Below are positions 8,465-17,300 of a DNA stretch of 33,699 bases, piece by piece (the first letter of the stretch is position 1; each line of letters opens with the position of its first letter). Location: contig NZ_JAGGLJ010000018.1 of assembly GCF_017874395.1 (NCBI RefSeq), positions 1 to 33,699 on the forward strand, given 5' to 3'. The notes under the pieces were generated by a model. It had not been told where the DNA came from. It did not search any database and saw only the letters and a program-made list of their open reading frames with translations. This DNA comes from Peptoniphilus stercorisuis (GTDB lineage: Bacteria > Bacillota > Clostridia > Tissierellales > Peptoniphilaceae). Both the position numbers and the translations under genes were made by a program.

Positions 8465-8842
8465 ATGGGAAGAAAAAAGAAAAAAAGAGTAGCTAAAACC
8501 TATGATCTTACAAAGATAGAACTAAATGAAGATGATTATAAGAAGTTTAAATTAAAGGCTCTATCTACTATAGTATTGTCAATAACTTGGCCTTTAAGTT
8601 TATTTATTATAGTTCCAAATATAAGAACTGTATTATCAAATGCTATGTATTATTCAATACTTGTAGTTTCAATATTTAATATAATTCTTACTTTTTTATC
8701 AGGAAGATTAAAAATTGATGAAATAAAATATCACAAATACCTATTAGAAAGTAAATTTAGGAAATTGGAAATGTTTTCAAGTCTTATCTTAATTATTGAA
8801 GTTATAATGATATTTATATACCTAGTTATGATTAAAAACTAA
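8465..8842 (+). CDS. small membrane protein of unknown function
   Basis: I do not recognise this 125-residue protein. It has a very basic N terminus (GRKKKKRVAKTY), a soluble stretch to about residue 35, then hydrophobic segments at about 36-52, 61-79 and 101-122, so three membrane helices with a positive-inside N terminus are likely. The middle loop (GRLKIDEIKYHKYLLESKFRK) is charged and helical. GAGGGAG lies a few bases before the ATG and an extended -10 lies upstream, so it seems a real single-gene unit. The neighbours (41-bp repeats upstream, purine operon downstream) give no clue to function. Confidence 0.7.
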   Translation: MGRKKKKRVAKTYDLTKIELNEDDYKKFKLKALSTIVLSITWPLSLFIIVPNIRTVLSNAMYYSILVVSIFNIILTFLSGRLKIDEIKYHKYLLESKFRKLEMFSSLILIIEVIMIFIYLVMIKN

Positions 8843-8930
8843 AGTAAAGTTTATAAAGTAAATAAATGACTAAATGTATTTTAATCTAAACTAAATTTTA
8901 TCCCAGTATGCTTTTATTTTAAAAATCATA

Positions 8931-8939
8931 TGATATAAT
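8931..8939 (+). promoter_or_regulatory. extended -10 promoter of the purine operon
   Basis: TGATATAAT lies 30 bases before the leader ORF; the predicted start is ~8946. The -35 position (8911-8916) is poor. No PurR box of the Bacillus type and no recognisable guanine, ZTP or ykkC-type riboswitch core was seen between here and purC. Confidence 0.6.
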
Positions 8940-8968
8940 GAATTTAAAATAAGGAATTGGAGGTTATC

Positions 8969-9145
8969 ATGTTTAATTTTTCTAAGGTTGTTGAAGTTGA
9001 AAATTTTGAAAATACATGTAATGCATTTAGTTTAGGAAAAATTTCATATGATTTAGATTTAATAAATAAGCTAAGAGGTAAAATAGCTCTTTGCGCTTAT
9101 TTTTTATGTACTTCAATTTTTAAAAGGTCAAATTATCAGTTGTAA
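8969..9145 (+). CDS. 58-codon leader ORF upstream of purC
   Basis: This encodes a 58-residue peptide (MFNFSKVVEVENF...) of no family I recognise. It has a good ribosome site (GGAGG 8959-8963, 5 bases from ATG), while a TTG-started longer version would begin inside that site. It occupies the place where purE usually stands in clostridial purine operons, but shows no PurE motif. Its stop codon (9143-9145) directly abuts the stem of the terminator before purC, so a ribosome ending here would cover the terminator's 5' arm. It may be a regulatory leader peptide rather than a functional protein, or only an open frame across a structured RNA leader. The inference rests on position alone. Confidence 0.5.
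   Translation: MFNFSKVVEVENFENTCNAFSLGKISYDLDLINKLRGKIALCAYFLCTSIFKRSNYQL
9065..9105 (+). promoter_or_regulatory. first terminator-like hairpin in the purC leader
   Basis: Inside the leader ORF, AATAAGC (9065-9071) pairs with GCTTATT (9095-9101) and AAGAG (9073-9077) with CTCTT (9087-9091), giving 12 bp around a 9-base loop with a small internal loop. T5 follows (9101-9105). The 3' arm contains AGCTCT (9085-9090), which is complementary to AGAGCT (9149-9154) in the 5' arm of the second hairpin, so the two structures could exclude each other. Confidence 0.45.
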
Positions 9146-9177
9146 TAGAGAGCTCTAGGCGAGTTCTCTATTTTTTT
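9146..9177 (+). terminator. terminator/attenuator just before purC
   Basis: TAGAGAGCTC (9146-9155) pairs with GAGTTCTCTA (9161-9170) with one G-T pair and a 5-base loop, then T7 (9171-9177). It lies after the leader ORF stop and 23 bases before purC. No promoter is evident between it and purC, so it probably controls read-through into the whole purine operon. Confidence 0.85.
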
Positions 9178-9199
9178 ATTTTATTTTCGGAGGTTAATT

Positions 9200-9898
9200 A
9201 TGAAAAAGTTATACGAAGGAAAAGCAAAAGAAGTTTATTTAACAGATAAAGAAAACGAATATATGATTAGATATAAAGATGATGCAACTGCAGGAAATGG
9301 TGAAAAGAAAGCTACAATTTCAGGCAAAGGTGAGTTAAATCTTGCAATTACTTCTGCTATATTTAAAATGCTTGAAGAAAATGGAATAAAAACTCATTAT
9401 ATAGAAACTTTAAACAATAGAGATATGTTAGTTAAAAAGGTTACAATTCTTCCACTTGAAGTTATTGTGAGAAATATTTCAGCTGGTTCTTTTGCTAAGA
9501 GATATGGTGTTGAAGAGGGAATTGTATTTGATACACCAAGTTTTGAACTTTCATATAAAAATGATGACCTTGGAGATCCATTGATGGCAAGAGATCATGC
9601 AGTTTCTCTAGGACTTATTACAAATGAAGAGTATGATTATATTAGAAATGAAACTTTAAAGATAAATGAATTATTAAAAGAATTTTTCTTAAAAATAAAT
9701 TTAAAACTTGTAGATTTTAAAATTGAGTATGGTAAGACAGAAGACGGAACTATAATACTTGCTGATGAAATTAGTCCAGATACTTGCAGACTTTGGGATA
9801 CTAAGACAAATGAAAAATTTGATAAGGATATATTTAGAAGAGATCTTGGAGATTTAGTTGAAGGATATACAGAAGTATTAAAGAGAATGAGAGGCTAA
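9200..9898 (+). CDS. purC: phosphoribosylaminoimidazole-succinocarboxamide synthase
   Basis: PurC (SAICAR synthetase) joins CAIR and aspartate with ATP in de novo IMP synthesis. The 232-residue length is standard. Motifs: start [15 protein letters not shown]-loop region [14 protein letters not shown], signature [20 protein letters not shown] (about residues 89-108), LVDFKIEYG, and [13 protein letters not shown], which binds Mg and substrate. CGGAGG precedes the ATG. It is the first enzyme gene of the operon purC-F-M-N-H-DL-B, which is packed with gaps of at most 10 bases or overlaps. Its substrate CAIR needs PurE activity, not encoded in this window. Confidence 0.96.
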   Translation: MKKLYEGKAKEVYLTDKENEYMIRYKDDATAGNGEKKATISGKGELNLAITSAIFKMLEENGIKTHYIETLNNRDMLVKKVTILPLEVIVRNISAGSFAKRYGVEEGIVFDTPSFELSYKNDDLGDPLMARDHAVSLGLITNEEYDYIRNETLKINELLKEFFLKINLKLVDFKIEYGKTEDGTIILADEISPDTCRLWDTKTNEKFDKDIFRRDLGDLVEGYTEVLKRMRG

Positions 9899-9899
9899 G

Positions 9900-11249
9900 A
9901 TGTGCGGAATACTTGGAATTTATTCTAATAAACCAGTTAATAAAAAATTATTTTTTGGACTTAGTTCACTACAACATAGGGGACAAGAGTCTTGTGGTAT
10001 AACTGTTTCTAAAGATGACTCTTTAAAAAGAGTTAAGGGAATGGGAATGGTTAGTGAAGTTTTTAAAGAGGATAATTTATCTTGCTTAGATGGAAATATA
10101 GGAATAGGTCATGTTAGATACTCAACAGATGGAGGATCTTATGACTATAATACACAACCACTTATGGGCTTTTCAAAGGGAGAGGAACTTTCCCTTGCTC
10201 ATAATGGAGATTTAATAAATCATCAAATTTTAAGAACTAGACTTGAAGAAGAGGGCATGATGTTTCAAACTTCAATAGACTCTGAGGTGATTTTATTTTT
10301 AATTGCAAGATATTACAATGGAGATATTGTAGAAGCTATTAAAAAGACAATGAGTTTAATAAAGGGTGCTTATAGTGTTGTTTTACTTCTTGAAGATAAA
10401 CTAATTGCCTTTCGTGATAATTATGGAATTAGACCTCTTGTAATGGGAGAATCTGATGAGGGAGATATTATATTTTCATCAGAAAATGCTCCAATTGAAA
10501 TTATGGGAGCAAAGGTAAAAAGAGACATTCTTCCAGGAGAAATAGTAGTAGTAGATGAAAGTGGAATTAATTCTTACTTTTATGAAAATACTCAAAAACC
10601 TAAACATTGTATTTTTGAATATGTTTATTTTTCAAGAGATGATGCAACACTTGATAAGGTAAATTCATATAATTTCAGAAGAAGATGTGGAGAAATATTA
10701 TCAAGAGAAGCTCCATGTGATGTTGATCTTGTAGTTGCAGTGCCTGATAGTGGTATTCCATCTGCAATAGGATATGCTCAAGAGACTAATATTCCCTTTG
10801 CTGAGGGACTTGTAAAAAATAGATATGTAGGAAGAACTTTTATAAAGCCAACACAAGAAGAAAGAGAAATGGCTGTTAAGTTAAAACTTAATCCTCTAAG
10901 ACATGTTGTTGAGGGAAAGAGAATTGCTCTTATAGATGACTCAATAGTAAGAGGAACTACATCAAGAAATTTAATTAAGAGAATTAGAGAAGCAGGAGCT
11001 AAGGAAGTGCATTTAAGAATTACATCTCCTCCTGTAATAAATCAATGCTACTATGGAATTGATACTCCAAGTAGAATGAATTTAATTGCTGCAAACCATA
11101 CAATTGAGGAAATGAGAGAGTTAATCGGTGCTGATTCACTTGCTTTTATTTCTATAGATGGAATGCAAAGGGCAACTTTAATAAGAGATGATAGATTTTG
11201 TAAGGCTTGTTTTGATGGGAATTATCCAGTAGATCCAATTAGAATTTAA
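9900..11249 (+). CDS. purF: amidophosphoribosyltransferase
   Basis: PurF makes phosphoribosylamine from PRPP and glutamine, the first committed step. The 449-residue protein has an N-terminal class II glutamine amidotransferase domain with catalytic Cys2 (MCGILGIY) directly after Met, so there is no propeptide as in Bacillus PurF. The PRTase domain has PRPP loop ALIDDSIVRGTTS (343-355). Four cysteines sit where Bacillus PurF ligates its [4Fe-4S] cluster: Cys237 (KHCIFEY), Cys383 (NQCYYGID), Cys434 and Cys437 (FCKACFDG), so an oxygen-sensitive cluster enzyme is likely. It starts 1 base after the purC stop, implying translational coupling. Confidence 0.96.
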   Translation: MCGILGIYSNKPVNKKLFFGLSSLQHRGQESCGITVSKDDSLKRVKGMGMVSEVFKEDNLSCLDGNIGIGHVRYSTDGGSYDYNTQPLMGFSKGEELSLAHNGDLINHQILRTRLEEEGMMFQTSIDSEVILFLIARYYNGDIVEAIKKTMSLIKGAYSVVLLLEDKLIAFRDNYGIRPLVMGESDEGDIIFSSENAPIEIMGAKVKRDILPGEIVVVDESGINSYFYENTQKPKHCIFEYVYFSRDDATLDKVNSYNFRRRCGEILSREAPCDVDLVVAVPDSGIPSAIGYAQETNIPFAEGLVKNRYVGRTFIKPTQEEREMAVKLKLNPLRHVVEGKRIALIDDSIVRGTTSRNLIKRIREAGAKEVHLRITSPPVINQCYYGIDTPSRMNLIAANHTIEEMRELIGADSLAFISIDGMQRATLIRDDRFCKACFDGNYPVDPIRI

Positions 11250-11259
11250 AGGAGTTAGT

Positions 11260-12288
11260 ATGATAAATTATAAAGATTCTGGCGTTGATATTGATTCAGG
11301 TAATAAGGCTGTAGAACTTATTAAAGAACATGTTAATAATACTTTTATAAAGGGAGTAGTAGGAGATATTGGACTTTTCTCTGGTGGATTTTCACTTGAT
11401 GAATTTAAAGATATGAAATCCCCTACACTTCTTGCATCAACTGATGGAGTTGGAACAAAACTTTTAATTGCTCAAAAAATGGACATTCACAATACTGTTG
11501 GAATTGATCTTGTTGCAATGTGTGTAAATGATTTAATTTGCCAAGGTGCAAGACCACTTTTCTTTTTAGACTATATAGGAGCTGATAAGATAATTCCTAC
11601 TAGAATTGAAGAAATAGTAAAGGGAATATCTAAGGGATGTATTGATTCTAATTGTGCAATTATTGGTGGAGAAACAGCAGAACTTCCTGGAATGTATTCT
11701 AAAGATGAATATGATCTTGCAGGTTTTTCAGTTGGAATTGTAGATAGAGAAAATATTATAAATGGTGAAAAGATTAAAGCAGGAAATAAAATAATTGCTT
11801 TAAAATCTTCAGGACTTCATTCAAATGGATATTCACTAGCTAGAAAAATCTTCTTTGAAGAAATGGAAAGTGACTATAATGATATACTTCCATCTACAAA
11901 TAAAACAATTGGAGAAGAACTACTTAGACCAACTAAATTATATGTTAAGACAATTCTTTCATTAATACATGAATTTGAAATCTTTGGAATTGCAAATATA
12001 ACTGGAGGAGGACTTATAGAAAATGTTCCTAGAGTTCTTCCAAAAGGACTTGGTGCAAATATAAAATTAGGATCTTGGGAAAAACCACAAATTATAAAAG
12101 AAATAGAATTATTAAATCTTGTAAAAGAAGAAGAATTATATAGAACATTTAATATGGGTGTTGGAATGGTAGTTATAGTTGATGAAAATATAGCAGATGA
12201 AGTAGTTGATTATATAAATTCTAAAACTGATGATAAGGCATCTATTATAGGTGAAATAGTAGAAGGTGAAGGAGTAGTTCTTAAATGA
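11260..12288 (+). CDS. purM: phosphoribosylformylglycinamidine cyclo-ligase
   Basis: PurM (AIR synthetase) closes the imidazole ring of FGAM with ATP. The 342-residue length is normal. Visible motifs are YKDSGVDIDSGNKAVE at the N terminus (ATP-binding), LASTDGVGTKLLIA, VNDLICQGARPLFFLDYI, GGETAELPGMY and LHSNGYSLARKI, followed by ITGGGLIENVPRVLP. AAGGAG lies upstream. It overlaps purN by 4 bases (ATGA). Confidence 0.97.
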   Translation: MINYKDSGVDIDSGNKAVELIKEHVNNTFIKGVVGDIGLFSGGFSLDEFKDMKSPTLLASTDGVGTKLLIAQKMDIHNTVGIDLVAMCVNDLICQGARPLFFLDYIGADKIIPTRIEEIVKGISKGCIDSNCAIIGGETAELPGMYSKDEYDLAGFSVGIVDRENIINGEKIKAGNKIIALKSSGLHSNGYSLARKIFFEEMESDYNDILPSTNKTIGEELLRPTKLYVKTILSLIHEFEIFGIANITGGGLIENVPRVLPKGLGANIKLGSWEKPQIIKEIELLNLVKEEELYRTFNMGVGMVVIVDENIADEVVDYINSKTDDKASIIGEIVEGEGVVLK

Positions 12289-12836
12289 GAATAGCAGTAT
12301 TTATATCTGGAACTGGAACAAATTTAAAATCATTAATTGATGCACAAAAAAACAATGAATTTAATAGTACTATTGAACTTGTTATTTCAAATAAAGATGC
12401 AAAGGGACTATTTCATGGATTAAATGCAAATATTCCCTCTCTTGTAGTGAAAAATGATGAAGAAATATTAGAAAAATTACAAGAATATAATATAGATTTT
12501 ATAGTTCTTGCAGGATATTTAAAAAGAGTTAGTGAAACTATTTTAAATAATTATGAAAATAAAATTATAAATATTCATCCATCACTTCTTCCAAAATATG
12601 GTGGCAAAAACTTCTATGGTATGAAGGTTCATAAAGCTGTATTTGAAAATAAAGATGAAGTAAGTGGTGTAACTGTTCACTATGTAGATGAAAATTTAGA
12701 TTCAGGAGCTATTATATTACAAAGAGAAGTGAGTATTGTAGATTGTAAAAGCCCTATTGAAATAAAAGATAAAGTATTAGAAGTAGAACATATTTTATTA
12801 AAAGAAGCAATTAAGAAAGTTGAGGAGGAACAATGA
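12285..12836 (+). CDS. purN: phosphoribosylglycinamide formyltransferase
   Basis: PurN transfers formyl from 10-formyl-THF to GAR. The 183-residue protein has the GTGTNLKSLI phosphate loop at residues 9-18 and all three catalytic residues: Asn96 and His98 in INIHPSLLPKYGG, and Asp139 in VDENLDSGAIILQ. It overlaps purM at its start and purH at its end by 4 bases each, which couples translation. The PurN step lies between the two activities fused in the downstream purD-purL gene. Confidence 0.96.
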   Translation: MRIAVFISGTGTNLKSLIDAQKNNEFNSTIELVISNKDAKGLFHGLNANIPSLVVKNDEEILEKLQEYNIDFIVLAGYLKRVSETILNNYENKIINIHPSLLPKYGGKNFYGMKVHKAVFENKDEVSGVTVHYVDENLDSGAIILQREVSIVDCKSPIEIKDKVLEVEHILLKEAIKKVEEEQ

Positions 12837-14338
12837 GAGCTCTAATATCTGTTACAGACAAAAGTAATATTGATTATTTTGCTAAAAATTTAGAAGAACT
12901 TGGCTATGAAATTGTATCAACTGGAGGAACTTTAAAAGTATTAAAAGAATCAAATGTAGAGGCAATTGATATTTTAGAAGTTACGAATTTTCCAGAAATC
13001 CTAGATGGAAGAGTAAAAACACTTTCGCCAAAAATTCATGGGGGAATTTTATACAAAAGAGGAAATAAATCTCATGAAGAAACTATAAAAGAACAAAATA
13101 TAAAGGCAATTGATATAGTTGTTGTAAATTTATATGACTTTGAAGGAGCACTACTTAGTAATGATCCTGAAAAAATTATAGAAAATATAGATATTGGAGG
13201 ACCTACTTTAATTAGATCTTCTGCAAAAAACTTTAAAGATGTATTAATAGTTACTGATCCAAGTGATTATGAAGAAATAATAAAAAGACTTAAAAATAAT
13301 GAAATTGACTATGACTTTAGAGAATATCTTGCAGCTAAGGCTTTTTCATTAACTGCTTTTTATGATTCTTTAATTTCTAGATATTTTGCTAAAAAAACAA
13401 ATACTTTACAAGATAAATTTACTATAGGACTTAAAAAAGTATCTAGTTTAAGATATGGAGAAAATCCATCTCAAAAGGCAAATTTATATGATGATACTTT
13501 TGTAAATAGTTATTTATCAAATATAGAAATCCTTCATGGTAAGGAAATGAGCTTTAATAATTACAATGATTTAAATACTGCAATAGAGCTAACATCAGAG
13601 CTTGGTAAAAATGCTGTAGTTGCCTTTAAACATGCTACACCTTGTGGTGTTGGAATAGACAATAATATATATGATGCATATATGAAGGCTTTTAATGCAG
13701 ATCCACTTTCAATATTTGGTGGAATTGTAGGAGTAAATGGAGTAGTTGATAAAGAAACTGCAAAGGAAATGAATGAAATTTTCTTAGAAGTTGTAGCAGC
13801 TAGTGATTTTACAGATGAGGCTTTAGAAATACTAACTAAAAAGAAAAATATTAGACTTTTAAAGGTTGATTTTGATCTTGAAAAATCAAATATGGATCTT
13901 AAATATTTAAATGGAAAAGTTCTAATTCAAGATAGAGATACTGTAGAAGATGGATATGAAGTTGTAACTGATAAATCACCAAGTGAAAATCAAATTGATG
14001 ATTTAAAATTTGCAATGATAGTATGTAAATATGCAAAATCAAATGCTATTGTAATAGCAAAAGATTTACAAACTCTTGGAATTGGTGGAGGTCAAACTTC
14101 TAGAATTTGGGCTCTTGAAAGTATAAAGAACAATCAAAAGGATAGAGACTTTTCAGGAAGTGTCCTTGCATCTGATGCATTTTTCCCTTTTGATGATTGT
14201 GTAACTCTAGCAGGAGAAATGAATGTAGAGTCAATAATTCAACCAGGTGGATCTATAAAAGACAAAGACTCAATTGATAAGTGTAATGAGCTAGGTATTT
14301 CAATGGTATTTACTGGTCAAAGACATTTCAGACACTAG
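12833..14338 (+). CDS. purH: bifunctional AICAR transformylase / IMP cyclohydrolase
   Basis: PurH catalyses the last two steps to IMP. The N-terminal MGS-like cyclohydrolase domain (about 1-185) has ISVTDKSNID, STGGTLKVL and GRVKTLSPKIHGGIL. The C-terminal transformylase domain carries the catalytic Lys266-His267 pair (AFKHATPCGVG) and IGGGQTSR. It ends FTGQRHFRH as is usual. The length of 501 is standard. It overlaps purN by 4 bases (GGAGG at 12823-12827), and its TAG stop forms part of the TAGGAGG ribosome site of the next gene. Confidence 0.97.
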   Translation: MRALISVTDKSNIDYFAKNLEELGYEIVSTGGTLKVLKESNVEAIDILEVTNFPEILDGRVKTLSPKIHGGILYKRGNKSHEETIKEQNIKAIDIVVVNLYDFEGALLSNDPEKIIENIDIGGPTLIRSSAKNFKDVLIVTDPSDYEEIIKRLKNNEIDYDFREYLAAKAFSLTAFYDSLISRYFAKKTNTLQDKFTIGLKKVSSLRYGENPSQKANLYDDTFVNSYLSNIEILHGKEMSFNNYNDLNTAIELTSELGKNAVVAFKHATPCGVGIDNNIYDAYMKAFNADPLSIFGGIVGVNGVVDKETAKEMNEIFLEVVAASDFTDEALEILTKKKNIRLLKVDFDLEKSNMDLKYLNGKVLIQDRDTVEDGYEVVTDKSPSENQIDDLKFAMIVCKYAKSNAIVIAKDLQTLGIGGGQTSRIWALESIKNNQKDRDFSGSVLASDAFFPFDDCVTLAGEMNVESIIQPGGSIKDKDSIDKCNELGISMVFTGQRHFRH

Positions 14339-14347
14339 GAGGAAACT

Positions 14348-17300
14348 ATGAAAATATTAATTGTTGGTAGTGGCGGAAGAGAATATGCTCTTGGAAATAA
14401 AATATTAGAAAAAAATACAGATAGAGAACTTTATTTTGCACCAGGAAATGGTGGAACTTTAAATATTGGAAAAAATATAAATATAAATGTAGAAGAAATA
14501 GATGAACTTTTAAAATTTGCAAAAGAAGAAAATATTGACTATACAATTGTAGGACCTGAAGTGCCTTTATGTATGGGAATTGTAGATAAATTTGAAGATG
14601 AAAATTTAAAGATTTTCGGACCAAGATATGAAGCTGCACAATTTGAAAAATCAAAGGCATTTACAAAGGACTTCTTAAAAAGACATAATATTAAAACTGC
14701 AGATTATTTAGAATCAGAAAATGTAGATGAAGCTTTTAATTTTGCGAAGACTCTTTTAGATAGAGATGAATCAGTTGTATTAAAGGCTGATGGACTTGCA
14801 GCTGGAAAAGGTGTTTTAATAGCTGAAAGTGAAGAGGAAGTAAAAGAATTTTTAGAAGATGTATTAATTAATGGTAAATTTAATGAGAAAAAAATCGTCG
14901 TAGAAGAATTTTTAGATGGTTTTGAAATGTCATTAATTTGTCTATGTGATTCTAAAAATATTATTCCACTTCCAACAGCAAGAGATTATAAAAAAATTGG
15001 AACAGGAGAAGTTGGTTTAAATACTGGTGGAATGGGAGCTTATTCACCAAATTTTGAGGCTGATATTTATCTTGATAAAATAAAAGAAGAAATACTTGAA
15101 AAAATTTTAAAAGGATTCCAAGAAGAAAAGATTGATTATAGAGGAGCTTTATTTATTGGTCTTATGATAAGTGATAGTGATATAAATGTTTTAGAGTTTA
15201 ATGTTAGATTTGGAGATCCTGAAACTCAAGCTATACTTGAAAAAATAGACAATGATCTTTTAGAAATATTAGAAAAAACTTCATCAAAAAATTTAGATAA
15301 TTTAGATTTAAAGGTAAATTCTAAAAAGGCAATGTGTTTAGTACTTGCTTCAGAGGGATATCCTGAAGATTATGAAAAAAATAAAGAGATTACAAATCTA
15401 GATAATACAGATGTAAAAGTATATCATGCAGGAACAAAATTTGAAGATAATAAACTTCTTACAAATGGTGGAAGAGTTTTAAATCTTGTTTATTCAGATG
15501 ATAATTTTGATAAGGTATTAGAAAAGTTATATAAAAATGCAGAAATAGTAAATTTTGAAAATAAATATTACAGAAAAGATATTGGACCTAGAGTAAAAAG
15601 AGTTTATGTAAGAAAAAAAGATGAGTTTGACTATGAATCTAAGGAAGTAAAAGAAGATATTAAAAACTCATTAAATATAGATTTAGAAGAATTACAAATA
15701 TATAAAAGATATGACATAGAGATTTCAGATAATACACTTGAAAGTATTTTATATACAATTTTATCTGAAAAGCCAGTTGATGATATTTATTATGGAAATG
15801 ATGCAATTAAACTTCAAAGTGAAATGGAAAATTCTATTGCTGTTTCCTATTTACCAGGTCAATTTGACCAAAGAGAACAAGGGCTTCTTGATACTATAAG
15901 TCTTGTAACAGATGAAGATGTAGTAGCTAAATGCTCTAATGTATATGCATTTAAGGGAGCTAGCAAAGAAGAAATTCAAAAAATTGAAGATTTCTTAATA
16001 AATCCTGTAGATTCTCAAAGGGTTAAATTATTAAAAATACCTACTACTTTAAAATCAACTGCAGTAGAAAATCATGAAAATAAAATATATGAAGGATTTA
16101 ATGAATTATCAAAAGAGGAGTTAGAAGTATTTTTAGAAGAATTAGATCTTGCAATGAGTATTGAGGATTTAATTTGTTTACAAGATTATTTTAAATCTGA
16201 AAATAGAGATCCAAATGAAACTGAAGTTGCAATAATAGATACCTATTGGTCAGATCATTGTAGGCATACTACTTTTAATACAGAACTTAATATAACTTTT
16301 GAAGAAAAGACAAAACTTGATAATTTAATTAAAGAATCTTTTAATAAATACTTAAAATTAAGAGAAGATGCAAATGTTACAAAACCAATAAGTCTTATGG
16401 GACTTGGAACTATTTTATCAAAATATTTAAGAACAAATGGAGAACTTGAAGATTTAGAAGTTTCATCTGAAATAAATGCTTGTTCTGTAAAGATAAAAGT
16501 AAGAGTTGATGTAGATGGAAAAGAAGAGTTACGTGATTATTTATTAATGTTTAAAAACGAAACTCATAATCATCCAACAGAAATAGAACCCTTAGGTGGA
16601 GCAAGTACTTGTCTAGGTGGAGCTATAAGAGATCCACTTTCTGGTAGAGCTTATGTATATCAAGCTATGAGAATAACAGGCTCTGCAGATCCTAGAGAAG
16701 AAATTTCAAAAACACTTGCAGGAAAACTTCCTCAAAGAGAAATTACAACTCAAGCTGCAAAGGGATACTCTTCCTATGGAAATCAAATAGGACTTCCAAC
16801 AGGATTTGTAGAAGAACTATATCATAAGGGATATATGGCAAAGAGAATGGAAACAGGAGCTGTAATTGCAGCAGCACCTATGGAAAATGTAAAAAGACTA
16901 GATCCAGTAGATGGAGATTTAGTTTTATTAATAGGTGGAAGAACTGGAAGAGATGGAATTGGTGGAGCAACTGGCTCATCAAAATCACATAAAAAATCTT
17001 CTATAGTTACAGAATCTGCACAAGTTCAAAAGGGAAATGCTCCAGAAGAAAGAAAAATCCAAAGACTTTTTAGAAAATATGAAGCAGCATCTCTTATTAA
17101 AAAATGTAATGACTTTGGAGCAGGTGGAGTAAGTGTTGCAATAGGAGAACTTTCAGATGGTGTTGAAATATATTTAGATAGAGTTTTATTAAAATATAAG
17201 GGCCTAAGTCCAAGAGAAATTGCAATCTCAGAATCTCAAGAGAGAATGGCACTTGTAATTGATAAAAATGATTTAGATGAATTTAAAAAATATTGTCATG

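Noticed and set aside
8969-9145. Leader ORF as a purE remnant
   Set aside because: No PurE motif (such as the GSDSD loop) in any frame; the ORF is intact with its own ribosome site.
8940-9199. Known purine-related riboswitch (guanine, ZTP, ykkC/PRPP) in the purC leader
   Set aside because: The conserved core sequences of these classes are not visible.
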